Shown one piece after another: positions 1 to 8,596 of a stretch of 64,000 nt of DNA. The notes below the pieces were generated by a model that searched no databases, was not told the origin of the DNA, and saw nothing but the letters and a program-made list of their open reading frames with translations. This stretch comes from Alkalihalobacillus trypoxylicola. GTDB lineage: Bacteria; Bacillota; Bacilli; Bacillales; Bacillaceae_D. How positions within the stretch are numbered: position 1 is the stretch's first letter; each line of letters opens with the position of its first letter. The stretch covers positions 1 to 64,000 of the forward strand of contig NZ_LTAO01000008.1 in the NCBI RefSeq assembly GCF_001590785.1, in the 5' to 3' direction. The position numbers were made by a program, and so were the translations under genes.

Positions 1-45
1 TGGTAGTTGGGGGCTTCCCCCTGCAAGAGTAGGACGTTGCCAGGC
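1..45 (+). rRNA. rrf: 5S ribosomal RNA, 3' end only (partial)
   Basis: The first 45 bases match the conserved 3' third of Bacillus 5S rRNA, including the GGGGGCTTCCCCC helix and the GTAGGACGTTGCC segment. The gene runs off the left edge. A strong intrinsic terminator follows directly, so this is the end of an rRNA operon. Its position upstream of csfB agrees with rrnA of B. subtilis, although about 11 kb of accessory DNA lies between them here. Confidence 0.95.
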
Positions 46-48
46 GAT

Positions 49-79
49 AAAGCACAACCTTTAGAGGTTGTGCTTTTTT
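49..79 (+). terminator. Intrinsic terminator of the rRNA operon
   Basis: A perfect 10-bp stem (AGCACAACCT with AGGTTGTGCT) closes a 4-base loop and is followed by a run of Ts. It lies 5 bases after the 5S rRNA end. Confidence 0.93.
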
Positions 80-111
80 GTATAGTTGGACCGAAGGTTC
101 AGCAAAGATTG

Positions 112-157
112 CTTCGTTTTTACTTTAATACAAATGGTAAGATGTAGTAAACGAAGT
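112..157 (+). promoter_or_regulatory. Dyad upstream of the first lipoprotein gene
   Basis: CTTCGTTTTTACT at 112-124 is mirrored by AGTAAACGAAG at 147-157, ending a few bases before the ribosome binding site of the lipoprotein gene. It could be an operator or an RNA hairpin in the leader. No regulator can be named. Confidence 0.35.
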
Positions 158-170
158 AATTAGGAGGATT

Positions 171-665
171 ATGGGTAAATATATTTTTATCTTATTTCTT
201 GTTAGCTTATTAAGTGGTTGTTTTCATGAAGAAATCAAGGAAGAAGAGGTTGTTGCTTTGGTTGATGGCAGAGAAATAACGTTAAAAGATATACATTCTA
301 TAAATATTATGGGAGGCGAAGAATCTTTATTAAAAATGATAGTGAATTATACTAAAGAAGAAGTTGCCGTATTGGAAGCTCAAGATAAGGGAATTCAGGT
401 AACTGAGAATGTAGAGGTGCTTATGGATTTAGTATTTCCACTAGGGGAGAGTGGAAATGAGCATATTTTTGAAAAGAAAGCGAATGAACTCGGAATCACT
501 ATTGAGGAATATTATGAAACGTATTATAAGAAGCGCCTCGAGCGAGATGAATATGTGAATCAACTCATAAATAAAGAATTTGATTTATTGAATGTGGACG
601 AAGCCGATATTGAAGAGTATATACAAACATTATTAGAGAAATATGAGGTAGAAATTTTATTATAA
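171..665 (+). CDS. Small lipoprotein with SurA/PrsA N-terminal-like region
   Basis: This 164-residue protein has a typical lipoprotein signal: a short hydrophobic stretch ending in LLSGC, with the lipid-bearing Cys at 17. It should be tethered outside the membrane. The remainder begins VVALVDGREITLKDI and continues as charged helices, which resembles the chaperone N-terminal region of SurA/PrsA-type foldases. At this length there is no room for a parvulin isomerase domain, so chaperone-like binding is only inferred. The ATG at 171 has a good AGGAGG 4 bases upstream. It sits alone between the rRNA operon and a hairpin at 771-803. Confidence 0.7.
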   Translation: MGKYIFILFLVSLLSGCFHEEIKEEEVVALVDGREITLKDIHSINIMGGEESLLKMIVNYTKEEVAVLEAQDKGIQVTENVEVLMDLVFPLGESGNEHIFEKKANELGITIEEYYETYYKKRLERDEYVNQLINKEFDLLNVDEADIEEYIQTLLEKYEVEILL

Positions 666-770
666 TGTTTTACATTAATAGAGGCTGCGACAATACGCTG
701 TTCGGCTCCCACCAAGACACTCCGCTTACCGCTCGCATTCGTCTTTCGTAAAGTATCTAGCCGTTCAACA

Positions 771-803
771 GAACCCTCCTTCTTATTAAAAGAAGGAGGG
801 TTC
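771..803. terminator. 14-bp hairpin between convergent genes
   Basis: GAACCCTCCTTCTT at 771-784 pairs perfectly with 790-803 across a 5-base loop. It lies between the rightward lipoprotein gene and the leftward racemase-like gene and could stop transcription from either side. The T-run is poor on both strands, so termination is inferred from position and stem strength. Confidence 0.55.
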
Positions 804-866
804 CTTGTCAGTTATTTGTGTGTTGCGTCCATTCAAGTTACGCTAAATGAGATGATTAAGAGCAGG

Positions 867-1538
867 TTATGTCTTAGCCCTTTTTTTCTTTAGAGAAAAC
901 TTCTCGATGCAACTAACCAATAGGGGCTCTAGCATCGTAACTGTTAATTTTCTTTGTTCAGAACTCAATAAACCGTGGACATCAGACATGGAAAGCTGTC
1001 CTAAACAGACATGTTCGTTTTGTTCTAGATGATGAGCTATGCAATCTTTAATCTTTAGTAGATATTCTTGCTTTTTGTTGTTTAAAATCAGTGGAAAAGA
1101 ATCTTCTACTAGCTTTATTTGTATGGATTCAAAAGGATAATGGTTAGCTTCTGAAAACTGTTTTAATCGGGCAAGTGTAACATCTATCGTTTGAGGATTA
1201 GTAAAGAAAATTCTAGGATTTTCTAATTTAATAATTTCCCCAAAGAAAGCCTCATCTATTTTTAGAATAGGAAAAGGAAAATTTAATTTAAATCGATCGA
1301 GTAAGCCAATAAAGTTCGTGCAAGTTAAAATGAGGCCGTCGACGTCAGTACTCATTATTTGGTTTATATGCTCCTCAAGTTTAACTTTAACTTCTATTTG
1401 TGAAAAATCCGGGTCAGAAAGTTGATTGATCAAATCAGAATCAACATAATGGAGTATTTTTACATCATAGTTCTCTAGCAATTGATCGATATAAGTAATA
1501 TTAGAATGATGAGCATGTAAACAGGCTATTGTTCTCAA
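867..1538 (-). CDS. Asp/Glu/hydantoin racemase-superfamily protein
   Basis: The 223-residue product looks like a cofactor-independent amino-acid racemase. The two expected catalytic cysteines are present, Cys73 in LTCTNF and Cys178 in VCLGQLSM, one in each half of the pseudo-symmetric fold. The N-terminus (IACLHAHHSN) is where related proteins place substrate-contacting residues. It is shorter and more divergent than RacE/MurI glutamate racemases, so the substrate is unknown. It is the only minus-strand gene in the first 19 kb, and no operon partner is visible. An orphan racemase-like enzyme is the safest description. Confidence 0.72.
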   Translation of the reverse strand: MRTIACLHAHHSNITYIDQLLENYDVKILHYVDSDLINQLSDPDFSQIEVKVKLEEHINQIMSTDVDGLILTCTNFIGLLDRFKLNFPFPILKIDEAFFGEIIKLENPRIFFTNPQTIDVTLARLKQFSEANHYPFESIQIKLVEDSFPLILNNKKQEYLLKIKDCIAHHLEQNEHVCLGQLSMSDVHGLLSSEQRKLTVTMLEPLLVSCIEKFSLKKKRAKT

Positions 1539-1688
1539 GGCTATCTAACCTCTCTTTTAACTTAATTTTATTTACATTCTATTTTATACATTAATGAACA
1601 GCTTGTAATTAGTTGAGAGCCATTTTCTGAGAGAATAAAAAAATAAAATGTCAAAAACGGAATGATTTGGTTTTTGATTTTCACTTTA

Positions 1689-1793
1689 GGTAGATGCTTT
1701 CCTAAGGGCTTGTCTTCAGCTAACTCCACTACGCAGGGCTTCGTCAGAGTGGATCTTCAAACGGCGCTGAGACTTTGGGAGTCACTACCTACC
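1689..1793. repeat. MITE-like 105-bp intergenic repeat, degenerate copy
   Basis: The element begins GGTAGATGCTTTCC and ends GGGAGTCACTACCTACC, so its ends form an imperfect terminal inverted repeat. Its inside (CTTCAGCTAACT, GGATCTTCAAACGGCGCTGA) resembles a repeat I recall as abundant between genes in Bacillaceae. It has higher GC than its surroundings and no coding capacity. It lies in the long gap between the racemase-like gene and the sugar-binding protein gene. Confidence 0.55.
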
Positions 1794-1963
1794 GTTTCAA
1801 TCAAGAAGTTAATTCGCAAACGTTTAAATCATATTTTATAAGATACGTTCGGTTTTATTCGTTTATAGAGCAATTATGAATTTCACTCAACTAAAAAAAT
1901 CTTTTGAAAAATAACAAACAAATCTTACTTTTCATAAAGAAAGCCTTACTTTTGTTTATGTTT

Positions 1964-1978
1964 ATGAAAGTGCTTACA
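1964..1978 (+). promoter_or_regulatory. cre-like site (CcpA operator candidate)
   Basis: ATGAAAGTGCTTACA matches the catabolite-responsive element consensus WTGNAARCGNWWWCA at 14 of 15 positions, with TG in place of the central CG. It lies 40-55 bases before the binding-protein start codon. This fits glucose repression of a carbohydrate uptake operon. The rest of the 479-base gap holds the repeat at 1689-1793 and no clear sigma-A promoter. Confidence 0.55.
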
Positions 1979-2017
1979 GAGTAAAATGAGATTACATTAA
2001 GAAAAGGGGGAAACAGA

Positions 2018-3343
2018 ATGAACAAAAAATGGTTGTTAACGATGATTTCTTTTATAGGGTTATTGATATTTGTAGCATGTTCAAGCTCTACGGATAGTGA
2101 TGAAAGTACTGGTAATAGTGATGGTGAATCTACTTCGGATTCTGGTGAAACCATCAACCTCAGAATGGCATGGTGGGGAGGACAAGAGCGCCACGATCGA
2201 ACTTTGAAAGTAATTGATATGTATGAGGAATTAAATCCCCATGTGAAAATTACTGCTGAATATTCTGGAATGGATGGGTATTTTGATAAATTGTCTACTC
2301 AATTTGCAGCAGGAAATGCACCGGACATTATTCAATATGGCGGAAATTTAAATGACTTTGTGAATAGAGGAGTTGTACTTCCTTTAGATGATTATGTTGG
2401 TAATGAGCTCGACATAAGTAAACATGACCAAAGCATGATAGATGCAGGCACCTTTGATGGCACCTTTTATGGTGTGACATTAGGAACAAATGCTGCGAGT
2501 GTTTTAATTAATAAAACATTATTTGAAGAAGCTAATATTCCATTACCTGATGAAAATTGGACGTGGGATGATTTAAATGAAATAGCAGCAAATATTTCGG
2601 AGTCCGTTGATGGTGTATATGGAGTGGCGGACTTTGAAGAAGACGGTTTTGGTGTTTATTTAGCTCAGCATGATAAATTTACGTACCTTGATGGAGAATT
2701 TGGTTTTGATGAGAGTGATTTCAAGAATTACTTACAGCTATGGCAGAGCATGAGAGATAATGGTGGAGCTGTCCCTCCAGAAATCCAAGTAGCCGCATCG
2801 CAAACTCCTGAGCAGTCATTGATTGTTCAAAGGTCAGTCGCTATGCAGATGATTACAAGTAATCAGTTTGGCGCTTATACGAATGCTTCTGAAGATGAAT
2901 TTGTCTTACACATTCACCCATATAATGAACAAGGTCAAAATGGAGTAGCCTTAAGACCAAGTCAATTTTTAGCGGGAACGAATACGACAGAGCATCCTGA
3001 AGAGGTAGCAAAATTTCTAGACTTTTTTGTAAACCATTTAGAGGCAACTGAATTATTAGGTAATGACCGAGGAGCACCGGTTAACTCAGAGGTTCGTGAG
3101 CATTTAATGAGTGCCAGTGATGAATTAGATGAAGCGATTTACGCTTATATTGCTTTAGTCAGTGAGACATCTGATGCGCCGTATATTCCCAATTTACCTG
3201 GCTATAACGAAAATACAAATCTTTATAAAGAAACAACCGAAAGAGTAGCATTTGGTCAGGCTACAGTTGATGAAGCTGCTCAATCGTACTTTGAAGAATT
3301 ACAAGCAAATGTAGAAAGATATTCTGATTCAGATACGGAGTAA
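2018..3343 (+). CDS. ABC transporter sugar-binding lipoprotein
   Basis: A 441-residue extracellular solute-binding protein of the family-1 carbohydrate type. It has a lipoprotein signal with FVAC (Cys21), a low-complexity Ser/Asp/Glu linker to about residue 45, then a mature domain starting INLRMAWWGG and carrying the VLPLDDYV and GVTLGTNA-type motifs of this family. It delivers an oligosaccharide to the two permeases encoded directly downstream. The ATG at 2018 is preceded by AAAAGGGGG. The neighbouring GH43-type enzyme suggests a plant-derived oligosaccharide, but the substrate is inferred only from context. Confidence 0.93.
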   Translation: MNKKWLLTMISFIGLLIFVACSSSTDSDESTGNSDGESTSDSGETINLRMAWWGGQERHDRTLKVIDMYEELNPHVKITAEYSGMDGYFDKLSTQFAAGNAPDIIQYGGNLNDFVNRGVVLPLDDYVGNELDISKHDQSMIDAGTFDGTFYGVTLGTNAASVLINKTLFEEANIPLPDENWTWDDLNEIAANISESVDGVYGVADFEEDGFGVYLAQHDKFTYLDGEFGFDESDFKNYLQLWQSMRDNGGAVPPEIQVAASQTPEQSLIVQRSVAMQMITSNQFGAYTNASEDEFVLHIHPYNEQGQNGVALRPSQFLAGTNTTEHPEEVAKFLDFFVNHLEATELLGNDRGAPVNSEVREHLMSASDELDEAIYAYIALVSETSDAPYIPNLPGYNENTNLYKETTERVAFGQATVDEAAQSYFEELQANVERYSDSDTE

Positions 3344-3365
3344 AATATGTGAAAGGAGGATTCAA

Positions 3366-4271
3366 ATGCATAAAATTAAAGAACTCTTTCAGAAAAATTC
3401 TTTGATTGCTTATTTATTTTTACTTCCATGGTTAATAGGATTTTTTGGTCTAGTATTAGGTCCAATGGTTAGTTCTTTATATTTATCCTTTACCCAATTT
3501 GATTTATTGAATCCTCCTAAATGGGTTGGGTTTCTCAATTATGAAAACATGTTCCAGGATAGTCGTTATTGGGATTCTGTTAAAGTGACTGTAACGTTTG
3601 TCGTCATTGCTGTACCGACTCAGTTAATTGCCGCATTAGCAGTGGCCATGTTATTAAATAAAGGAATGAGGGGTGTGGGCATTTATAGGACGGTCTATTA
3701 TATTCCATCTCTTCTAGGCGGAAGTGTAGCTATCGCTTTATTATGGAAAAATATATTTGGAATGGATGGCCTTGTTAATTCCTTCTTATCCTTTTTTAAT
3801 TTACAAGGTCAGGGCTGGGTTTCTCACCCTGACTATGCACTTTACACGCTAATCTTATTAGCAACATGGCAATTTGGTGCTTCTATGGTTATATTCTTGG
3901 CAGGATTAAAGCAAATACCAAATGAATTATACGAAGCCGCATCAGTAGATGGAGCAAGCTCATTTAGGAAGTTTTTTAATATCACATTACCTTTATTAAC
4001 ACCTGTGTTATTTTTTAATTTAATTATTGAATTAATTAAGTCATTCCAAGTGTTTACTTCATCCTTTATTATAAGTGAAGGAACGGGAGGACCTATTAAT
4101 TCAACCCTCTTTTATACACTTTATTTATATCAACGAGGATTCTCTTACTTTGATATGGGATATGCTTCTGCCATGGCGTGGATGCTAGTTATTATGCTTG
4201 GGGCTATGTCACTTGTGATTTTTATCTCATCAAAATATTGGGTTTTCTATGAGGATGGGGGTAAAACATGA
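3366..4271 (+). CDS. Sugar ABC transporter permease (MalF/UgpA type)
   Basis: This 301-residue membrane protein has about six transmembrane segments and the permease signature EAASVDGASSFRKFF, the loop that docks the transport ATPase. It is the first of two permeases and should form a heterodimer with the next gene product. An AAAGGAGG lies 6 bases before the ATG. Its last 4 bases overlap the next start (ATGA), which implies translational coupling. No ATPase gene is in the locus. Carbohydrate importers of this kind in Bacillus usually borrow the shared MsmX ATPase. Confidence 0.93.
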   Translation: MHKIKELFQKNSLIAYLFLLPWLIGFFGLVLGPMVSSLYLSFTQFDLLNPPKWVGFLNYENMFQDSRYWDSVKVTVTFVVIAVPTQLIAALAVAMLLNKGMRGVGIYRTVYYIPSLLGGSVAIALLWKNIFGMDGLVNSFLSFFNLQGQGWVSHPDYALYTLILLATWQFGASMVIFLAGLKQIPNELYEAASVDGASSFRKFFNITLPLLTPVLFFNLIIELIKSFQVFTSSFIISEGTGGPINSTLFYTLYLYQRGFSYFDMGYASAMAWMLVIMLGAMSLVIFISSKYWVFYEDGGKT

Positions 4272-5110
4272 GTCCGAAACTAAGAAAATTGAGAAGAGTA
4301 CTATCCCATGTGTTCATTATTTCGGTAGGGATTTTCATGTTATATCCAGTATTATGGATGATATCAAGTTCATTGAAGCCTGAGTCGTTAATCTTCTCTG
4401 ACCCCGGACTTTGGCCAAGAGAATTCACTTTAGATAATTACTTAAAAGGGTGGAATGTTGTTCGAGATGTTACATTTGGTTCTTTTTTTAAGAATTCTTT
4501 TGTTATAAGTACGATTAGTGTTTTCGCTAATTTAATTACATGTTCAATGGCTGCCTATGCGTTTGCTCGCTTGAAATTTCCATTTAAGAAGATATTTTTT
4601 GCCTGCATGCTCATGACTATTATGTTACCAGCACATGTAACATTAATTCCACAATATACAATCTTTCATGAATTAGGATGGATTAATACCTTTTTGCCAT
4701 TAACCGTTCCGAAAATTCTTGCCACAGATGCTTTTTTTATCTTCTTAATGGTTCAATTTTTCCGTGGTATACCTAGAGAATTAGATGAGAGTGCCACAAT
4801 AGATGGCTGTGGTCCTATCCAAATTTATTTGCGAATCGTTATGCCACTTGCTGTTCCGGTATTAATAACGACAGCTATTTTCACTTTTATTTGGACATGG
4901 GACGATTTCTTAAGTCAAATCATTTATTTGAATACCGTTGAGAACTTCACGGTTCCATTAGGGCTTCGTTTATTTTTAGATGCGCAAGGGCAATCCTCTT
5001 GGGGTTCTGTTTTTGCCATGTCGGTTCTTTCACTTGTTCCTGTAGCAACTATTTTCTTTATATTCCAAAAATATATTATTGAAGGGATTGCTACAACTGG
5101 GTTAAAGTAA
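4268..5110 (+). CDS. Sugar ABC transporter permease (MalG/UgpE type)
   Basis: The 280-residue second permease has an N-terminal membrane segment, about five further segments, and the EAA-like loop ELDESATIDGCGPIQ. It ends with the GIATTGLK tail typical of MalG-type permeases. It overlaps the upstream permease by 4 bases. Together with the binding protein this makes a complete importer apart from the ATPase. The locus order (binding protein, two permeases, sensor kinase, regulator, hydrolases) is familiar from Bacillus and Paenibacillus polysaccharide loci. Confidence 0.93.
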   Translation: MSPKLRKLRRVLSHVFIISVGIFMLYPVLWMISSSLKPESLIFSDPGLWPREFTLDNYLKGWNVVRDVTFGSFFKNSFVISTISVFANLITCSMAAYAFARLKFPFKKIFFACMLMTIMLPAHVTLIPQYTIFHELGWINTFLPLTVPKILATDAFFIFLMVQFFRGIPRELDESATIDGCGPIQIYLRIVMPLAVPVLITTAIFTFIWTWDDFLSQIIYLNTVENFTVPLGLRLFLDAQGQSSWGSVFAMSVLSLVPVATIFFIFQKYIIEGIATTGLK

Positions 5111-5155
5111 TAGGGAGATCTTAAGAATGGATAGAAGGGTCTGAGTCCGTCACCT

Positions 5156-6955
5156 ATGATTAGAAAATTAACAACAATTATTGTCGTCTCTTTTGTTTTA
5201 ATTAATGCCACTTTTTTAGCTGGAATGAGCTATGTATCCTACCGCTATTTCTTCTCTTTAACTTCTGAAGAAATAAGTGAAGCAAGACTTTCATTATTGA
5301 ATGAAAATACGAAAAAGATTTCTAGCGTCATTACGAGTATAAAAGAAACAGGAAATATTGTTGTTGCTAATCGTGACCTACATGAAATGTTATCAAACAC
5401 CCCTGCCTCAACCTTTGATTACGTTATTGAGCAAAGGGAAATTATGTCTATGTTAAACAACATTACTAGTTTAAAGTCAGATGTTTATTCCATAGAGTTT
5501 TTTACAAATCGTTATCAGCAAGCTCCTTTATTACAGGGAGGATCTATATATCCTCTTGAAGAATTAGAGGAAGAGAACTGGTTTGAAATCTTTGAAAATA
5601 TGGATGATGGATGGGTACCTATTCATCTTTCATCCACTCAGAATAAAGAGGTATTAAGTCATGTTCGAAAGCTCATGAACCATAGAGGAGAAGTCATAGG
5701 GTTCATAAAAGTGAACATTTTAAATGAAACATTATTATCTTATATTGAAGATGATGATTTTATTAAAAGTCCTGAAGAGCTTTTATTATTGGCTGATACA
5801 GGGGGGCGAATTATCGCTCAAACGGATCCGCTTTATGAGCATGATGTAGCTAAAATGATTACTGAAAAGCATCTTGAAGAGCCTTATTATGTAATAAATG
5901 ATGAATTCAAGTCACCAAATGGTAGTCACACCGTGATTACACATAATAATGAAAAATTTTTATTACTCATTTCAAAGCCTAACTATGAGCAATGGAGCAT
6001 GATTCACGTGATCCCAGCCGCATCTCTGTATGCTAAAACTCAGCAGTTAGGTTTGTTAATTTTACTTATGGGAATATCGGCGATGCTATTATTCGTTCCT
6101 ATCGCTTATCTTATAGGCAATCGAATTAATATTCCGATTAAGAAAATTATTAAAGGAATGAAGTCGGTAGAGAAAGGCCAATACGATACTCGATTAGGAC
6201 CTTATTATATTGAAGAATATGATATTTTAGCGAAGAATTTTAATGAGATGAATCATACGATTGAAGAGTCGTTGAAGAAACTGAATGAAGAAAGCGGTTA
6301 CAGAAAAGATGCTGAAATTCGTGCCTTGCAAAGTCAAATTATGCCACATTTTTTATATAATACTTTAGATATGATTCATTGGAAAGCGATGGATTATCAA
6401 GCGGAAGAACTGAGCGTAACCGTTAATCAGCTTAGTAAAATGCTTAGAATTAGCTTGAGCGGTGGGCAAACATTTATTCCGTTAAGAAATGAACTTGAAC
6501 ATAGCAAGTGCTATTTACAAATACAGTGCACAAGGCTAAAAAATCCATTAGATATAGAAGTAAATGTACCTGCATCCTTTAAGAATTATTATGTTCCTAA
6601 AGTCATTTTACAGCCTTTTATTGAAAATTCCATTCGACATGGCTATGATATACAGCCAAATGTTGATATCAAAATCAATATCTCTGCAAGCTTGGTCAAA
6701 GATGGTCATCTAGAAAAATTAGAATTAATGATAAAAGATCATGGCAAAGGCTTACCTTCTAATTGGACTATAGAGCAGGTAGGTGGAATTGGCATTAAAA
6801 ACGTCATGGAACGAATTTGGTTATATTGTGGAAAGCATTATGGAGTAAAAATATCCGATAATCAAAATGGTGGAGTGGTGGTTAAAATTCATTTACCCAT
6901 TATTAAAAATGCTCAAGAGCTTGAAGAATGGACTAATCAAAACAACACGTATTAA
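5156..6955 (+). CDS. YesM-type sensor histidine kinase
   Basis: This 599-residue kinase has a membrane segment at about 5-27, a large extracellular sensing region, a second membrane segment at about 298-320, a HAMP linker, and a His_kinase/HATPase module. The phosphorylated His is 398 in MPHFLYN. Later it has the N-box FIENSIRHG and the glycine-rich GGIGIKN. It should sense extracellular sugar or a liganded binding protein and phosphorylate the next gene product. The ATG at 5156 lacks a convincing ribosome binding site, so translation may be weak or the start may differ slightly. Confidence 0.92.
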   Translation: MIRKLTTIIVVSFVLINATFLAGMSYVSYRYFFSLTSEEISEARLSLLNENTKKISSVITSIKETGNIVVANRDLHEMLSNTPASTFDYVIEQREIMSMLNNITSLKSDVYSIEFFTNRYQQAPLLQGGSIYPLEELEEENWFEIFENMDDGWVPIHLSSTQNKEVLSHVRKLMNHRGEVIGFIKVNILNETLLSYIEDDDFIKSPEELLLLADTGGRIIAQTDPLYEHDVAKMITEKHLEEPYYVINDEFKSPNGSHTVITHNNEKFLLLISKPNYEQWSMIHVIPAASLYAKTQQLGLLILLMGISAMLLFVPIAYLIGNRINIPIKKIIKGMKSVEKGQYDTRLGPYYIEEYDILAKNFNEMNHTIEESLKKLNEESGYRKDAEIRALQSQIMPHFLYNTLDMIHWKAMDYQAEELSVTVNQLSKMLRISLSGGQTFIPLRNELEHSKCYLQIQCTRLKNPLDIEVNVPASFKNYYVPKVILQPFIENSIRHGYDIQPNVDIKINISASLVKDGHLEKLELMIKDHGKGLPSNWTIEQVGGIGIKNVMERIWLYCGKHYGVKISDNQNGGVVVKIHLPIIKNAQELEEWTNQNNTY

Positions 6956-6969
6956 AGGGGACGATTTAC

Positions 6970-8583
6970 ATGAGGTCTATTATCCTAATTGATGATGACC
7001 AAAATGTGATTGACGCACTGATTAATCATATTTCTTGGGAGCCATTAAGCATAAAGGTACAAGATGTAGCGAGAAATGGGGAAGAAGCATTAAAAAAAAT
7101 AAAAAACAATCCACCTGATATTGTTTTAACAGATGTGTATATGCCTAAAGTGGATGGTTTACATTTGATTAAGGAATTACAAAAACAGTTTCCAACTATT
7201 TCTGTGATTGTTCACAGCGGCTATGACCATTTTGAAAATGCAAAGGTTGCCATGAGATATGGAGTCAAATATTTTTGCTTAAAGCCTGCTACTGTCTCTG
7301 AAATTGAAGAAGTTATGAAAGAAATCACACAGGAATTAGATATTATTGAAACAGAAAAAAAGCTGTATCAGCAATTTAATGTGGAGCAAAAGCAATATTT
7401 AAATTTGTCTAAAAAAGCTTTATTAAAGGATTTACTCTTAAATCGCCTAGCATCTATTTCTGTTACAGACGAGAAGCTTGAATTATTAGGAATGACTAAA
7501 AAGATGAAAGTGATTGTATCAACTCTATCATTATTCCGCCCTCATTATTTAAGAAAATCAGACGAACGAGAATGGCAATTAATGAAATTTAGTGCTGAAA
7601 ATATAATGAATGAGACCTTTGAGCGTAATATGGAGGAAATGGATATTTATTTAATAGATACTTCAGATTCAAGCTTTTCAATTGTTTCTATAGTTAATGA
7701 GTCATTTCAAGACTTTGAAAAATGTAATCAACGTTTATTAAACGAGCTTGTCCAGAATATATTATTTTACTTAAAACTATCATTGCAAGCGGGAATAGGA
7801 AGAATAAAGGATGGGATTGAGGGTATTTATCCTTCCTATTTGGATAGTCAAAAGACTTTAGAGGCCGCAGAGCATCAAGAAATCAATCAGATTTATACAT
7901 TTGATGAGCTTCATGATCAGCAGCTCGTACCATCAAATGGTTATCCGTTTGAATGGATGCTAGATATACAATTAATTATTCAAAAGAAGGATTACAAACA
8001 ATTGCTTGTCATCTGGACAAGTGTTGAAAATGAGTGGTTAAAAAATAATCACCCTCCACTTTTATTTGTCCAACAAATCTGTATAAGTATAATGAGTGGG
8101 TTGCATATGGAGATAGAAGAGTTAAACCGAATGAACAATATGGAGACTATGAGCGATACGGTGCTAAAAATTTATAATCAACCATCTGTTAATCAGCTTG
8201 CTATGTTTATGCGCCAATACTTAGAGAATTGGTCTATGCAAACTAAAGAAGAGCTAACGGGAGGAAAATCTAATCGACTCATTAAACAAGTCAAAGAATA
8301 TGTTCATGATTATTATGACCAGGAAATAAGCTTATCTGAAATCGCTAATCAGTTATTTGTGAATAAAAATTATTTATCTCAGCTGTTTAAAAAAGTAACA
8401 GGAGAAACATTTGTTACTTATCTTAATCACTATCGGATCGATAAAGCTAAAGAAATTTTAAAAAATAATCAGTGGATGGTTTATGAAGTAAGTGAAATGG
8501 TTGGTTATCAAAATTCCACTTATTTCAGCCAGGTCTTTAAATCAATAACAGGAATTAGTCCATCTGATTATGGAAATATGTGA
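6970..8583 (+). CDS. YesN-type AraC-family response regulator
   Basis: The 537-residue regulator has an N-terminal receiver with acidic residues in IDDDQNV and the phosphoacceptor Asp55 in LTDVYMPK. A divergent middle region follows. The C-terminal 100 residues form a double helix-turn-helix AraC domain (SLSEIANQLFVNKNYLSQLF, then VYEVSEMVGYQNSTYFSQVF). It follows the kinase by 14 bases with an AAAGGGG site. It is expected to activate the transporter and hydrolase genes when the sugar is present. Confidence 0.93.
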   Translation: MRSIILIDDDQNVIDALINHISWEPLSIKVQDVARNGEEALKKIKNNPPDIVLTDVYMPKVDGLHLIKELQKQFPTISVIVHSGYDHFENAKVAMRYGVKYFCLKPATVSEIEEVMKEITQELDIIETEKKLYQQFNVEQKQYLNLSKKALLKDLLLNRLASISVTDEKLELLGMTKKMKVIVSTLSLFRPHYLRKSDEREWQLMKFSAENIMNETFERNMEEMDIYLIDTSDSSFSIVSIVNESFQDFEKCNQRLLNELVQNILFYLKLSLQAGIGRIKDGIEGIYPSYLDSQKTLEAAEHQEINQIYTFDELHDQQLVPSNGYPFEWMLDIQLIIQKKDYKQLLVIWTSVENEWLKNNHPPLLFVQQICISIMSGLHMEIEELNRMNNMETMSDTVLKIYNQPSVNQLAMFMRQYLENWSMQTKEELTGGKSNRLIKQVKEYVHDYYDQEISLSEIANQLFVNKNYLSQLFKKVTGETFVTYLNHYRIDKAKEILKNNQWMVYEVSEMVGYQNSTYFSQVFKSITGISPSDYGNM

Positions 8584-8596
8584 GGAGATTACAATC

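Noticed and set aside
1891-2157. 88-codon minus-strand frame over the start of the sugar-binding protein gene
   Set aside because: It is antisense to a lipoprotein signal and Ser-rich linker, which produces open frames by composition. No ribosome site.
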